DNA of 64,000 nucleotides, from NCBI RefSeq assembly GCF_000747075.1, contig NZ_AVCH01000172.1:1-64000 (forward strand). The letters are read 5' to 3'. Numbering within the stretch: the stretch's first letter is position 1; each line of letters begins with the position of its first letter. Below the pieces are notes generated by a model that made no database searches, was not told where the DNA came from, and saw only the letters and a list, made by a program, of their open reading frames with translations. This document shows positions 22,704 to 32,592 of this stretch, in pieces. Source of the stretch: Arenimonas malthae CC-JY-1 (GTDB taxonomy: Bacteria > Pseudomonadota > Gammaproteobacteria > Xanthomonadales > Xanthomonadaceae). The position numbers and the translations under genes are program-made.

Positions 22704-23312
22704 TCAGAACTGCAGCAGGTGCTGCGCGGCCGGCAGGGCCAGGGCGGTCCAGTCGGCGTAGGCCCGGGCCGAGGGGTGCAGGCCGTCGTCGGCGATGCGG
22801 TCGGGGCGGGTGCCGGGGTCGCGGCTCACGGGCGTGATGTCCACGAAGGCCACGCCCTGCACCGCGCATTCGGTGGCGGCGGCCAGGTTGAAGGCGTCGA
22901 GTTCGCGGGAAATCTGCGCGGTGTCGCGGCCGCTGCCCTGGCCGAAGGGCGTGACGCCCCAGTCGGGAATGGACAGCACCAGCACCCGCCCGGGGCGACC
23001 GCCGGCCAGCGCGATGGCGCGCGCCAGCAGCGCGGCGAACTGCACGCGGTACTCGTCCAGCGGGCGGCCGCGGTACTGGTTGTTCACGCCGATCAGCAGC
23101 GACACGAAATCCCAGCGGCCCAGCGGCTCGGCCGCGTCCATCGCCGCCGACAGCTCGTCGGTGGTCCAGCCGGTGGTGGCGATGATGCGCGGGTCGGCCA
23201 GCGTTATGCCGCGCGCGCGCAGCCCGGCGGCCAGCTGCATCGGCCAGCGCCCGGCCTCGGGCACCGCTTCGCCGATGGTGTAGGAATCGCCCAGCGCGAG
23301 GTAACGCAGCAC
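22704..23312 (-). CDS. SGNH/GDSL-type hydrolase
   Basis: The 202-residue protein has the SGNH esterase blocks: block I LALGDSYTIG with the nucleophilic Ser, block III GVNNQYRGR with the oxyanion Asn, and block V DDGLHPSARAY with the catalytic Asp and His. There is no signal peptide, so it is cytoplasmic. Family members hydrolyse acyl esters or thioesters; the natural substrate is unknown. It starts at GTG 23312, only 12 bases downstream of the aminotransferase gene, so the two are probably cotranscribed. Confidence 0.88.
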   Translation of the reverse strand: MLRYLALGDSYTIGEAVPEAGRWPMQLAAGLRARGITLADPRIIATTGWTTDELSAAMDAAEPLGRWDFVSLLIGVNNQYRGRPLDEYRVQFAALLARAIALAGGRPGRVLVLSIPDWGVTPFGQGSGRDTAQISRELDAFNLAAATECAVQGVAFVDITPVSRDPGTRPDRIADDGLHPSARAYADWTALALPAAQHLLQF

Positions 23313-23324
23313 CGGCGCGCGGCC

Positions 23325-24569
23325 TCAGGCCACGTGCCGGGCGCCGCGGCGGGCCGCGTGGCGGTCCAGGGCGCGGTCGATGCGCGCGAACACTTCGCGC
23401 ACCACGTCGGCCTCCGGCAGCAGCGTCACGCGGAAGTGGCGCGAGCCCGGCACGTTGAAGCCCGTGCCCGGCACCACCAGCACGTCCTCGGTTTCCAGCA
23501 GTTCGAGCGCGAAGGCCTGGTCGTCGAAGCCTTCCGCCGCCGCGCCCACCACCTGCGGGAAGGCGTAGAGCGCGCCGGCCGGCGCCACCACGGAAAGGTG
23601 TTCGCTGGCGGCGCAGCTGTCGACCACGGCCTGGCGCGAGGCATGCAGGCGGCCGCCCGGCGCGGTGAGCTCGCGGATGGTCTCGGGCCCGGTCAGCGCC
23701 GCCGGCACCGCGAACTGCGCGGGCACGTTGGCGCACAGGCGCAGCGCGCTGAGCAGGTCCATGGCGTGGTGGTAGTCGCCCACCTTCAGCGGGTCGCCGG
23801 AAAGCACCGCCCAGCCCACGCGCCAGCCGCAGGCGCGCCACACCTTCGACAGGCCGCCGAAGCTCAGGCAGGGCACGTCGCCGGCCAGCGGCGCCAGCGG
23901 GGTGAACACGGCGTCGTCGTACAGGATGCCGTCGTAGATCTCGTCGGCCATCAGCAGCAGGCCGTGGCGCGCGGCGATCTCCACCAGGCGCCCGAGCAGT
24001 TCCGGCGGGTAGTTGGCGCCGGTGGGGTTGTTCGGGTTGATCACCACCAGCGCGCGCGTGCGCGGCGTCACCAGCTTCTCGATCTCGTCCGGGTCGGGCA
24101 GGAAGCCGTTCTCCGGCGCGCAGCGGTAGTACACCGGCCGGCCCTGGTTGAGGATGGTGGCGGCGCTCCACAGCGGGTAGTCGGGCGAGGGCAGCAGCAC
24201 TTCCTCGCCCGGGTTGAGCAGGGCGCGCAGGGAAATGTCGATCAGCTCGCTCACGCCGTTGCCCACGAACACGCGCTCGGCGCAGGCGTTGGGCGTGCCG
24301 CGGCTGCGGTGGAACGCGGCGATGGCCTCGCGCGCCAGCGGCAGGCCCTGCTGGTGCGTATAGGGGTCGGATTCGCCCACGTGGGCCGACACGGCCTGCT
24401 GCAGGTGCGCCGGGGCCCGGAAGCCGAAGGCGCCGGGATTGCCGATGTTGAGCCGGATCAGCTGGCGCCCCTGGCCCTCGAGTTCACGGGCGCGGCGGGA
24501 CAGTTCGCCGCGGATGTCATAGCGGACCTCGCGCAGGCTTTCGCGGGTCGGCATCGGGCTGTGGGGCAT
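23325..24569 (-). CDS. PLP-dependent aminotransferase, alanine aminotransferase-like (class I/II)
   Basis: The 414-residue cytoplasmic enzyme has fold-type I features: PSPDYPLWSA, VINPNNPTGANY, ADEIYDGILYD with the Asp that binds the PLP ring nitrogen (near residue 209), and the Schiff-base Lys242 in SFGGLSKVWRACGWR. The C-terminal PGTGFNVPGSRHFRVTLL contains the carboxylate-binding Arg. The sequence is closest in style to AlaA/YfbQ-type glutamate-pyruvate aminotransferases. ATG 24569 is taken as start, with ATG 24554 (MPTRE) as an alternative. The esterase gene follows after 12 bases. Confidence 0.9.
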   Translation of the reverse strand: MPHSPMPTRESLREVRYDIRGELSRRARELEGQGRQLIRLNIGNPGAFGFRAPAHLQQAVSAHVGESDPYTHQQGLPLAREAIAAFHRSRGTPNACAERVFVGNGVSELIDISLRALLNPGEEVLLPSPDYPLWSAATILNQGRPVYYRCAPENGFLPDPDEIEKLVTPRTRALVVINPNNPTGANYPPELLGRLVEIAARHGLLLMADEIYDGILYDDAVFTPLAPLAGDVPCLSFGGLSKVWRACGWRVGWAVLSGDPLKVGDYHHAMDLLSALRLCANVPAQFAVPAALTGPETIRELTAPGGRLHASRQAVVDSCAASEHLSVVAPAGALYAFPQVVGAAAEGFDDQAFALELLETEDVLVVPGTGFNVPGSRHFRVTLLPEADVVREVFARIDRALDRHAARRGARHVA

Positions 24570-24627
24570 CGTGGAACGGACTCGGGCAGGGGTGATGGCC
24601 CGAGGTTAACGGAATCTTGACGTGCTT

Positions 24628-25014
24628 TCAGCCGGTTTTCCGCGCCCCGGTCAGGGCCAGGCCGGCCGCCACGGTGAAACCCAGCTCCCAGGCCAGCGCC
24701 CAGGCGAAAAACGGGGTGAATTCGCCGCTCTGGGCAATGCCCAGCAGGCGCACCGCGCCGATGCCGCCGTTGCCCAGCGCCACCAGCCACAGCCCCGGCT
24801 GGCGCCAGGCCGGCTGGAAGGCGCAGGCCAGCAGGAAGGCGCCCAGGCCCAGTTCCAGCCCGCCATAAAAGGCCTGCAGCTCCACCACCCCCGCCGGCGT
24901 GCCCAGGATGCCCACGGCCGCCAGCACCCCGGCCGGGTCGAGCGTGATCGCCACGCCGAAGCCCAGGAAACCCAGGCCTGCCAGCGCCAGCACGAGGATG
25001 CGGAAACGTTCCAT
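24628..25014 (-). CDS. Small four-helix membrane protein (DUF4345-like)
   Basis: The 128-residue protein is almost entirely hydrophobic with four predicted membrane helices, at about residues 5-27, 45-68, 72-92 and 102-124. The segment AFYGGLELGLGAFLLAC and the pattern of glycine-rich helices are like DUF4345 proteins; I give that as a likely but not certain family. No function is known. ATG 25014 starts directly before the first helix. The gene diverges from rsgA with 61 bases between the starts. Confidence 0.65.
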   Translation of the reverse strand: MERFRILVLALAGLGFLGFGVAITLDPAGVLAAVGILGTPAGVVELQAFYGGLELGLGAFLLACAFQPAWRQPGLWLVALGNGGIGAVRLLGIAQSGEFTPFFAWALAWELGFTVAAGLALTGARKTG

Positions 25015-25075
25015 GGGCGCAGTCTGGGCGGCCCCCGGTGAGCGGCACGTGCAGGGCGGCGTATCATCGCGGCCA

Positions 25076-26155
25076 ATGCAAGCCCAACCCGACGACCTCG
25101 CCCGCCTGCGCGCCATCGGCTGGCCCGATGACGATACCGCCCGCGAGGCCCTGGCCGCCGCCGAGGGCGTGCGGCTGGCGCGCGTGGCCAGCCAGCACCG
25201 CACCGCCTACGACGTGGCGCTGGGCCCCGACGACGCGCTGATGAAGGTGCAGCCGCCCATGCCCTGGACGCGCCCGCGCTTCCCGCCCGACCAGCGCGCC
25301 GCCGTGGGCGACTGGGTCACGCTCGACGCCTCCGGCCGCAACATCGTCGGCATGCTGCCGCGCCGCTCCATCCTCAAGCGCGGCGCGGCCGGCGAACACC
25401 ACCGCCAGCAGCTGATCGCCGCGAACGTGGACCACGTGCTGGTGGTGGTCGGCCTGGACCAGGACTTCAACCCGCGCCGCATCGAACGCTACCTGGTGCT
25501 CATCCGCGCCAGCGGCGCCGACCCGGTGCTGGTGCTGACCAAGGCCGACGAGTGCGACATCGTCGACGACTGCGTCGACCTGCTGGTGGAAGTGGCCGAA
25601 TCCGGCGTGCCCATCCACCCGGTGAACGCCAAGGACCCGGCCTCCACGGCCGTGCTGCACCCCTACCTGGGCCCGGGCCGCACGGTGGTGCTGGTGGGCA
25701 GCTCGGGCGCCGGCAAGTCCACGCTCACCAACACGCTGCTCGGCCGCGAGAAGATGAAGACGAATGCCGTTCGCGCCAACGATTCGCGCGGCCGCCACAC
25801 CACCACCGCGCGCGTGCTGCTGCCGCTGCCGCAGGGCGGTTGCCTGATCGACACGCCGGGCATGCGCGAGGTCAAGCTCAGCGGCGACGAGGACGTGGCC
25901 GACGCCTTCGAGGACGTCGAAGCCCTGGCCATGCACTGCCGTTTCCGCGACTGCGGCCACGGCAACGAACCCGGCTGCGCGGTGCGCGCCGCGCTCGACG
26001 AGGGCGTGCTCGACGAAGCGCGCTACCTCAACTACGCCAAGCTGCGCGACGAAATGGAAGCCGCCGCCACCTCGCAGGCCGAGCGCAAGGCCGAGGCGCG
26101 GGTGATGGGCAAGGCGCTCAACAAGCGCCTCAAGGACAAGTACGGCCGCCGCTGA
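25076..26155 (+). CDS. rsgA: Small-ribosomal-subunit biogenesis GTPase RsgA
   Basis: The 359-residue protein is a circularly permuted GTPase that helps mature the 30S subunit. Its motif order is permuted as expected: G4 TKAD (155-158) comes before the P-loop GSSGAGKST (208-216) and G3 DTPG (259-262). An OB-fold domain precedes, around AVGDWVTLD (77-85). The zinc knuckle follows with Cys288, Cys293, His295 and Cys301. The extended N-terminus is usual for the proteobacterial subgroup. ATG 25076 opens the conserved N-terminus. The stop overlaps the next start as TGATG, so the QEGLA metallopeptidase gene is coupled. Confidence 0.95.
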   Translation: MQAQPDDLARLRAIGWPDDDTAREALAAAEGVRLARVASQHRTAYDVALGPDDALMKVQPPMPWTRPRFPPDQRAAVGDWVTLDASGRNIVGMLPRRSILKRGAAGEHHRQQLIAANVDHVLVVVGLDQDFNPRRIERYLVLIRASGADPVLVLTKADECDIVDDCVDLLVEVAESGVPIHPVNAKDPASTAVLHPYLGPGRTVVLVGSSGAGKSTLTNTLLGREKMKTNAVRANDSRGRHTTTARVLLPLPQGGCLIDTPGMREVKLSGDEDVADAFEDVEALAMHCRFRDCGHGNEPGCAVRAALDEGVLDEARYLNYAKLRDEMEAAATSQAERKAEARVMGKALNKRLKDKYGRR

Positions 26156-27417
26156 TGGCCGCCGACGCCCGCACGCTTGAGCACCACGCCGCGCTCGACG
26201 CGCGCCTGGTGGCGGCGGTGCGCGGCATCCGCCTGCTGGAAGCCGTGAGCTGGCCGGCGCGGCTGCAGGAAGAGTTCCTGGGCGCCTGGCGCATCGGCCG
26301 CATCCACCTGCCCAGGCCCGAATACCCGCGCGGCGACTACGCCGAGGTGCGGCGCGAACTGGAAGCCGTGCACGACGGCGCCGACCCCGACGAACCCATC
26401 GGCCGCTACCTGCGCCAGACCGCCGAAAGCTGGCGCATCACCACCCGCCTGCTCGACGCCGTGGGCACCCACCGCGTCACCGCCTATTCCACCCGGCTGT
26501 TCGGCCGGCCCATGGAAATGCTGCCCGGCGACGGCCCCACCAACCTCGACGCCGCCCGGCACTTCGTCGGCCTGGCCGACGAGATGGACCAGGAGCTGCG
26601 GGAAATCGAGCCCGACTACGTGCTGCCGGCCGAAACCGTGCAGGCCGAGCTGCAGGCCGCGGTGGACCATTTCTTCACCGACCACAAGGTGCGCGTCGAG
26701 CTCGACGACACGCTGATCGCCAAGGCCGCCGCCAGTTCGCAGCGCATCCGCCTGCGCACCGCCACCGGCTTTTCCGAATACGACCGCAACCAGCTGCTGG
26801 TGCACGAAGCCTTCGTGCACACGCTCACCGGCCTCAACGGCCGCGAGCAGCCGCACCTCAAGTCCCTGGGCCGCGGCTCGCCGCGCACCACGGCCACGCA
26901 GGAAGGCCTGGCCACCTTCGCCGAGCTGATTTCCGGCTCCATGGACATCGAGCGCATGAAGCGCATCAGCCTGCGCATCGTGGCCATCGACAAGGCCATC
27001 CACGGCGCCGATTTCGTCGAGGTGTTCCGCTTCTTCATCGAGGCCGGGCAGAGCCCGACCGACAGCTTTACCTCGTCCCAGCGCGTGTTCCGCGGCGTGC
27101 CGCTGGGCGGCGGCGCGGCCTTCACCAAGGACACCGTGTACCTGCACGGCCTGCTGGCGGTGCACACCTTCTTCCGCTGGTGCCTGCGCCACCACCAGCT
27201 GGGCCGGGCGCGGCAGCTGTTCGCCGGCAAAATGGCGCTCGAGGACGTGTTTGCGCTCGAAGGCGCCTTCGACGCCGGCGCCATCGCCGCGCCGCGCTAC
27301 CTGCCGCCGTGGATGCAGCGCGCGAACGGGCTGGCCGGGGCGCTGGCCTTCTCGCTGTTCGCCAACAAGATCCGGCTCGACCGGGTGGACGCCGACGACC
27401 TGGTGCTGGGCCTCTAG
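26155..27417 (+). CDS. QEGLA-motif protein (DUF1704), predicted zinc carboxypeptidase-like enzyme
   Basis: The 420-residue protein belongs to the family annotated as flavohaemoglobin expression-modulating QEGLA motif proteins. It contains HEAFVH at 217-222, an HExxxH zinc-peptidase motif, and QEGLA at 249-253, whose Glu250 is well placed as third ligand. Eukaryotic relatives of this fold are tubulin tyrosine carboxypeptidases (MATCAP), so a carboxypeptidase-like activity is plausible; the bacterial substrate is unknown. There is no signal peptide. The ATG overlaps the rsgA stop by one base, which sets the start. Confidence 0.85.
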   Translation: MAADARTLEHHAALDARLVAAVRGIRLLEAVSWPARLQEEFLGAWRIGRIHLPRPEYPRGDYAEVRRELEAVHDGADPDEPIGRYLRQTAESWRITTRLLDAVGTHRVTAYSTRLFGRPMEMLPGDGPTNLDAARHFVGLADEMDQELREIEPDYVLPAETVQAELQAAVDHFFTDHKVRVELDDTLIAKAAASSQRIRLRTATGFSEYDRNQLLVHEAFVHTLTGLNGREQPHLKSLGRGSPRTTATQEGLATFAELISGSMDIERMKRISLRIVAIDKAIHGADFVEVFRFFIEAGQSPTDSFTSSQRVFRGVPLGGGAAFTKDTVYLHGLLAVHTFFRWCLRHHQLGRARQLFAGKMALEDVFALEGAFDAGAIAAPRYLPPWMQRANGLAGALAFSLFANKIRLDRVDADDLVLGL

Positions 27418-27499
27418 GCCCGGCCATACGGGGGCGTCGGCCCGGGGCCGGCCGGGGCCGCTAGAATGGGGGTCTTTCGGCGGCCCCCGCCCGCCCCCA

Positions 27500-29806
<2,307 letters not shown>

Positions 29807-29816
29807 CCCGGCTTTT

Positions 29817-30200
29817 TCATTCGTCCTCGTCGCCGCGCAGCACCTTCTGCTGCATGGCGTCGAGGTAGGCGTCGGCTTCGGCCATGGACGAGAAGATCTC
29901 GTTCAGCGGCACCGCCTTCACCACGTCGAAGACCTTCTGGATCTGCGGCTGCGGGTGCGCCACCAGCACCCGCCCGCCGCGCGCGGCCAGGGCCTTGCGG
30001 GCCTTGAACACCGAACGCACGCCGGCCGAGCTGATGTATTCCAGGTTGGCCAGGTCGAGCACCAGCGAATGGATGGACGAGGCCAGCAGCGGCGCCAGCT
30101 GGCGGTCGAGTTCCTGGTAGCTGTGGGTGTCGAGGCGGCCGCCGACGGCGACGCGCTGGCTGCCGTTGCTGGCGGGCTGGATCTGGACGCTGAGGTTCAT
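29817..30200 (-). CDS. STAS-domain anti-sigma factor antagonist
   Basis: The 127-residue protein is a single STAS domain as in RsbV/SpoIIAA. The phosphorylation loop is visible in LEYISSAGVRSVFKARKAL, with Ser58 (just before AG) as the likely site. It is the last gene of a four-gene minus-strand unit encoding two PP2C phosphatases and a GHKL kinase, overlapping the kinase stop by four bases (ATGA). In the partner-switching scheme the unphosphorylated form captures the kinase and releases its other target, a sigma factor or effector not encoded here. It ends in an acidic tail (RGDEDE). Confidence 0.92.
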   Translation of the reverse strand: MNLSVQIQPASNGSQRVAVGGRLDTHSYQELDRQLAPLLASSIHSLVLDLANLEYISSAGVRSVFKARKALAARGGRVLVAHPQPQIQKVFDVVKAVPLNEIFSSMAEADAYLDAMQQKVLRGDEDE

Positions 30201-30625
30201 GCGTGTCTCCCGGGGGGCTCGGTTCGCAGGACGACGCGAAGGACGTTGTGCACGCCTTCGCGGGCATAGGTGACTTGCTCGGCCAACTGGCGCACCAGGT
30301 GCACGCCCAGCCCGCCCACCGGGCGGTCGGCGATGTCGGCCTCCAGGTCGGGGTCGGGGCGCTCGAGCGGGTTGTAGGCCACGCAGTCGTCCTTGAACTC
30401 GAGCGTGATCAGGTCGCCCTCGATGGCGATGCCGACGCTGATTTCGTGCTGCCGGCCTTCGATGCGGCCGTAGTCGAGCGCGTTGCACACCACTTCCTCG
30501 GCCACCAGCTGCACGTCGTGCGCCACGCCCGGGTGCACGCCCTCGCGGGCGAGCACGCCGTCGATGGCGGCCACCAGGTCGCCGAGCTGGCCTTCTTCCT
30601 GCGGTACCTGGAGCAGGATGTGCAT
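30197..30625 (-). CDS. Anti-sigma factor type serine/threonine kinase (RsbW-like GHKL ATPase)
   Basis: The 142-residue protein has the GHKL ATPase motifs in a minimal domain: an N-box in AEEVVCNALDYG (Glu44, Asn48), a D-box-like EFKDDCVAYNP and the glycine-rich lid GGLGVHLVRQL (104-114). This matches kinases that phosphorylate STAS partners. It should phosphorylate the STAS protein encoded next and may hold a further partner when the STAS protein is phosphorylated. ATG 30625 is taken as the start; GTG 30631, which overlaps the upstream stop as GTGA, is an equally good alternative giving two more residues. Confidence 0.9.
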   Translation of the reverse strand: MHILLQVPQEEGQLGDLVAAIDGVLAREGVHPGVAHDVQLVAEEVVCNALDYGRIEGRQHEISVGIAIEGDLITLEFKDDCVAYNPLERPDPDLEADIADRPVGGLGVHLVRQLAEQVTYAREGVHNVLRVVLRTEPPGRHA

Positions 30626-30627
30626 GG

Positions 30628-32592
30628 TCACGCGTCCTCGTTGGTGCCGTCGTCGCGCAGGTAGCGCAGCGCCAGCACGGTGATGTCGTCGGACTGCGGC
30701 GCGCCGGCCGCGAAGGCCTGCACCGCCGCCAGCAGCGCCGCGCACTGGCCCTGGGCATCGCGCCCCGGCGCCAGCGCCTGCAGCAGGCGTTCTTCGCCGA
30801 AGGCCAGGTTGGCCAGGTCGAAGGCTTCCGTCACGCCGTCCGTATAAAGCACCAACGTGTCGCCGTGGCCAAGCCGGCCCGTCCACAGCACGTAGTCGTC
30901 GTTGGCCTCGAAGCCCAGCGGGCCGCCCGGCGGCACGGCCAGCCATTCGCGCCGGCCGTCGGGGCGCAGCCACACCGGGTGTTCGTGGCCGGCGTTGGCC
31001 ATCACCAGTTCGCCGCTGGCCAGGTCGAGCTTGCCGCACAGCGCCGTGGCGAACATGCAGGTGTCGTTGCCTTCCACCAGGTGCCGGGACGCCTCGGCCA
31101 GCGCCCGCGCCGGCGAACCGCCCAGCCGCGCCGCCACTTCCAGCACCGTCATGGTGCGCGCCATGAACAGCGCCGCCGGCACGCCCTTGTCCGACACGTC
31201 GCCGGCCACGAACCACAGCACCCCGTCGCCCTGTTCGAAGAAATTGTAGAAGTCGCCGCCGACCGCCTTGGCCGCCTTGAGCAGGGCGCCGGCCTCCACC
31301 CGCGCGCCGGCCGCGCGCACCTGGCGGGAAGGCGGCAGCATGGCCAGCTGGATGTCGCGGGCGATGTCGAGTTCGCTCTCCAGCTTCTGGCGCTCGCTGG
31401 CCATGCCGGCGATCTCCTCGAGCTGGAAGCGGATGGAATCGCGCGCCCGCTCCAGCGCCCGCGCCATCACGCCCACCTCGTCGCCGCGGGTGTCGTGCGG
31501 CACCGGCCAGTCGTATTCGCCGATGGCGAAGTGCCCCGCCGAGCCGGTGAGTTCGCTCAGCGGCACGGTGATGCGCGCCGCCAGCCGGCGCACCACCAGC
31601 GCCATCACCAGCACCGCCAGCAGCGCGCCCAGGCCCAGCCAGCGCGCCTGCCGGCGCAGGTCGGCCAGCACCACGTCGTAGTCGAGCGACAGCTGCAGGC
31701 CCCAGCCCGAATCGGCGATGGGCGTGTACACCGTGAAGCGCTCGCTGCCGCCCGCCGGCGAACGGTGCCGGAATTCCAGCGCCTGGCCGGCGGCGCGCGC
31801 GGTTTCCAGCGGCGCCAGGTCGCCGCGGCCGGCGATTTGCGCGTAGGCCGCCAGCGTGTGGTTCAGCGCCACGCCCGGCTCGGGGTGCAGGGCGATGGTG
31901 CCGCCGGGCGCGAACAGCATCACGTGTTGGCCGGGGATCTGCCGCACCGGGTCGAGCAGTTCGCCCAGCCGGCGCACCGGCACGTCCAGGCTCACCATGC
32001 CGCGGGCCACGCCGTGGACGTCGCGCAGCGGGCGGTTGAGCGTGACCATCCACACGCCGCCGGCGGTTTCGTTGAAGTAGGGCTCCGACCACCAGGGCGC
32101 CGGCGTCTGCAGCGTGCGCTGGTACCAGCCCTGCGCGAACAGGTCGTAGCCGTCGGCCAGCATGTCGCGGTCGGGCACGTTGAAGGCGTCGCGGCCGGCG
32201 TAATAGGCCATGGGCCGGCCGTCCACCAGCACGCCCGGCTCCAGCGCCACCAGGCCGCCCGCGGCCGAGCCGTCCGCCGCCACCAGCGCTTCCATCGTGC
32301 CCGCCAGGTCGGCCTGCTGCAGGCCCAGGCGGTTGAACAGGCCCACCACGCCGTCGGCGGTGATGCGCACCGACTCCATGGCCGCCGCCATGCGCTCGGC
32401 GGCCTGGCGGGCTTCGAAGCGGGTGCGCTCCTCGGCTTCGCCCAGCAGCTGCTGGCGCGCCACGTAATAGGCCACCACGAACGCAGCCAGCAGCACCAGC
32501 GCCAGCAGCGCGCCGAACCAGCCCATCAGCTGCGTGCGCAGGCTGTGTCGCCAGTGCACGACGTGGGTGGCGGCGGCGGAAAGGTCGTTCAT
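30628..32592 (-). CDS. Membrane sensor PP2C/SpoIIE-type phosphatase (second of a tandem pair)
   Basis: The 654-residue protein has a membrane helix at about 22-45, a large periplasmic sensor (double-Cache-like, with PWWSEPYFNETAGG), a second helix near 335-357, a HAMP linker, a coiled region and a C-terminal PP2C-type domain. Metal-binding phosphatase motifs are present: AVGGDFYNFF, AGDVSDKGVPAALFMA, YTDGVTEAFD and APQSDDITVLALRY. It should dephosphorylate the STAS protein when its periplasmic sensor is engaged. The ATG overlaps the stop of its paralogue as ATGA, fixing the start. Confidence 0.9.
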   Translation of the reverse strand: MNDLSAAATHVVHWRHSLRTQLMGWFGALLALVLLAAFVVAYYVARQQLLGEAEERTRFEARQAAERMAAAMESVRITADGVVGLFNRLGLQQADLAGTMEALVAADGSAAGGLVALEPGVLVDGRPMAYYAGRDAFNVPDRDMLADGYDLFAQGWYQRTLQTPAPWWSEPYFNETAGGVWMVTLNRPLRDVHGVARGMVSLDVPVRRLGELLDPVRQIPGQHVMLFAPGGTIALHPEPGVALNHTLAAYAQIAGRGDLAPLETARAAGQALEFRHRSPAGGSERFTVYTPIADSGWGLQLSLDYDVVLADLRRQARWLGLGALLAVLVMALVVRRLAARITVPLSELTGSAGHFAIGEYDWPVPHDTRGDEVGVMARALERARDSIRFQLEEIAGMASERQKLESELDIARDIQLAMLPPSRQVRAAGARVEAGALLKAAKAVGGDFYNFFEQGDGVLWFVAGDVSDKGVPAALFMARTMTVLEVAARLGGSPARALAEASRHLVEGNDTCMFATALCGKLDLASGELVMANAGHEHPVWLRPDGRREWLAVPPGGPLGFEANDDYVLWTGRLGHGDTLVLYTDGVTEAFDLANLAFGEERLLQALAPGRDAQGQCAALLAAVQAFAAGAPQSDDITVLALRYLRDDGTNEDA

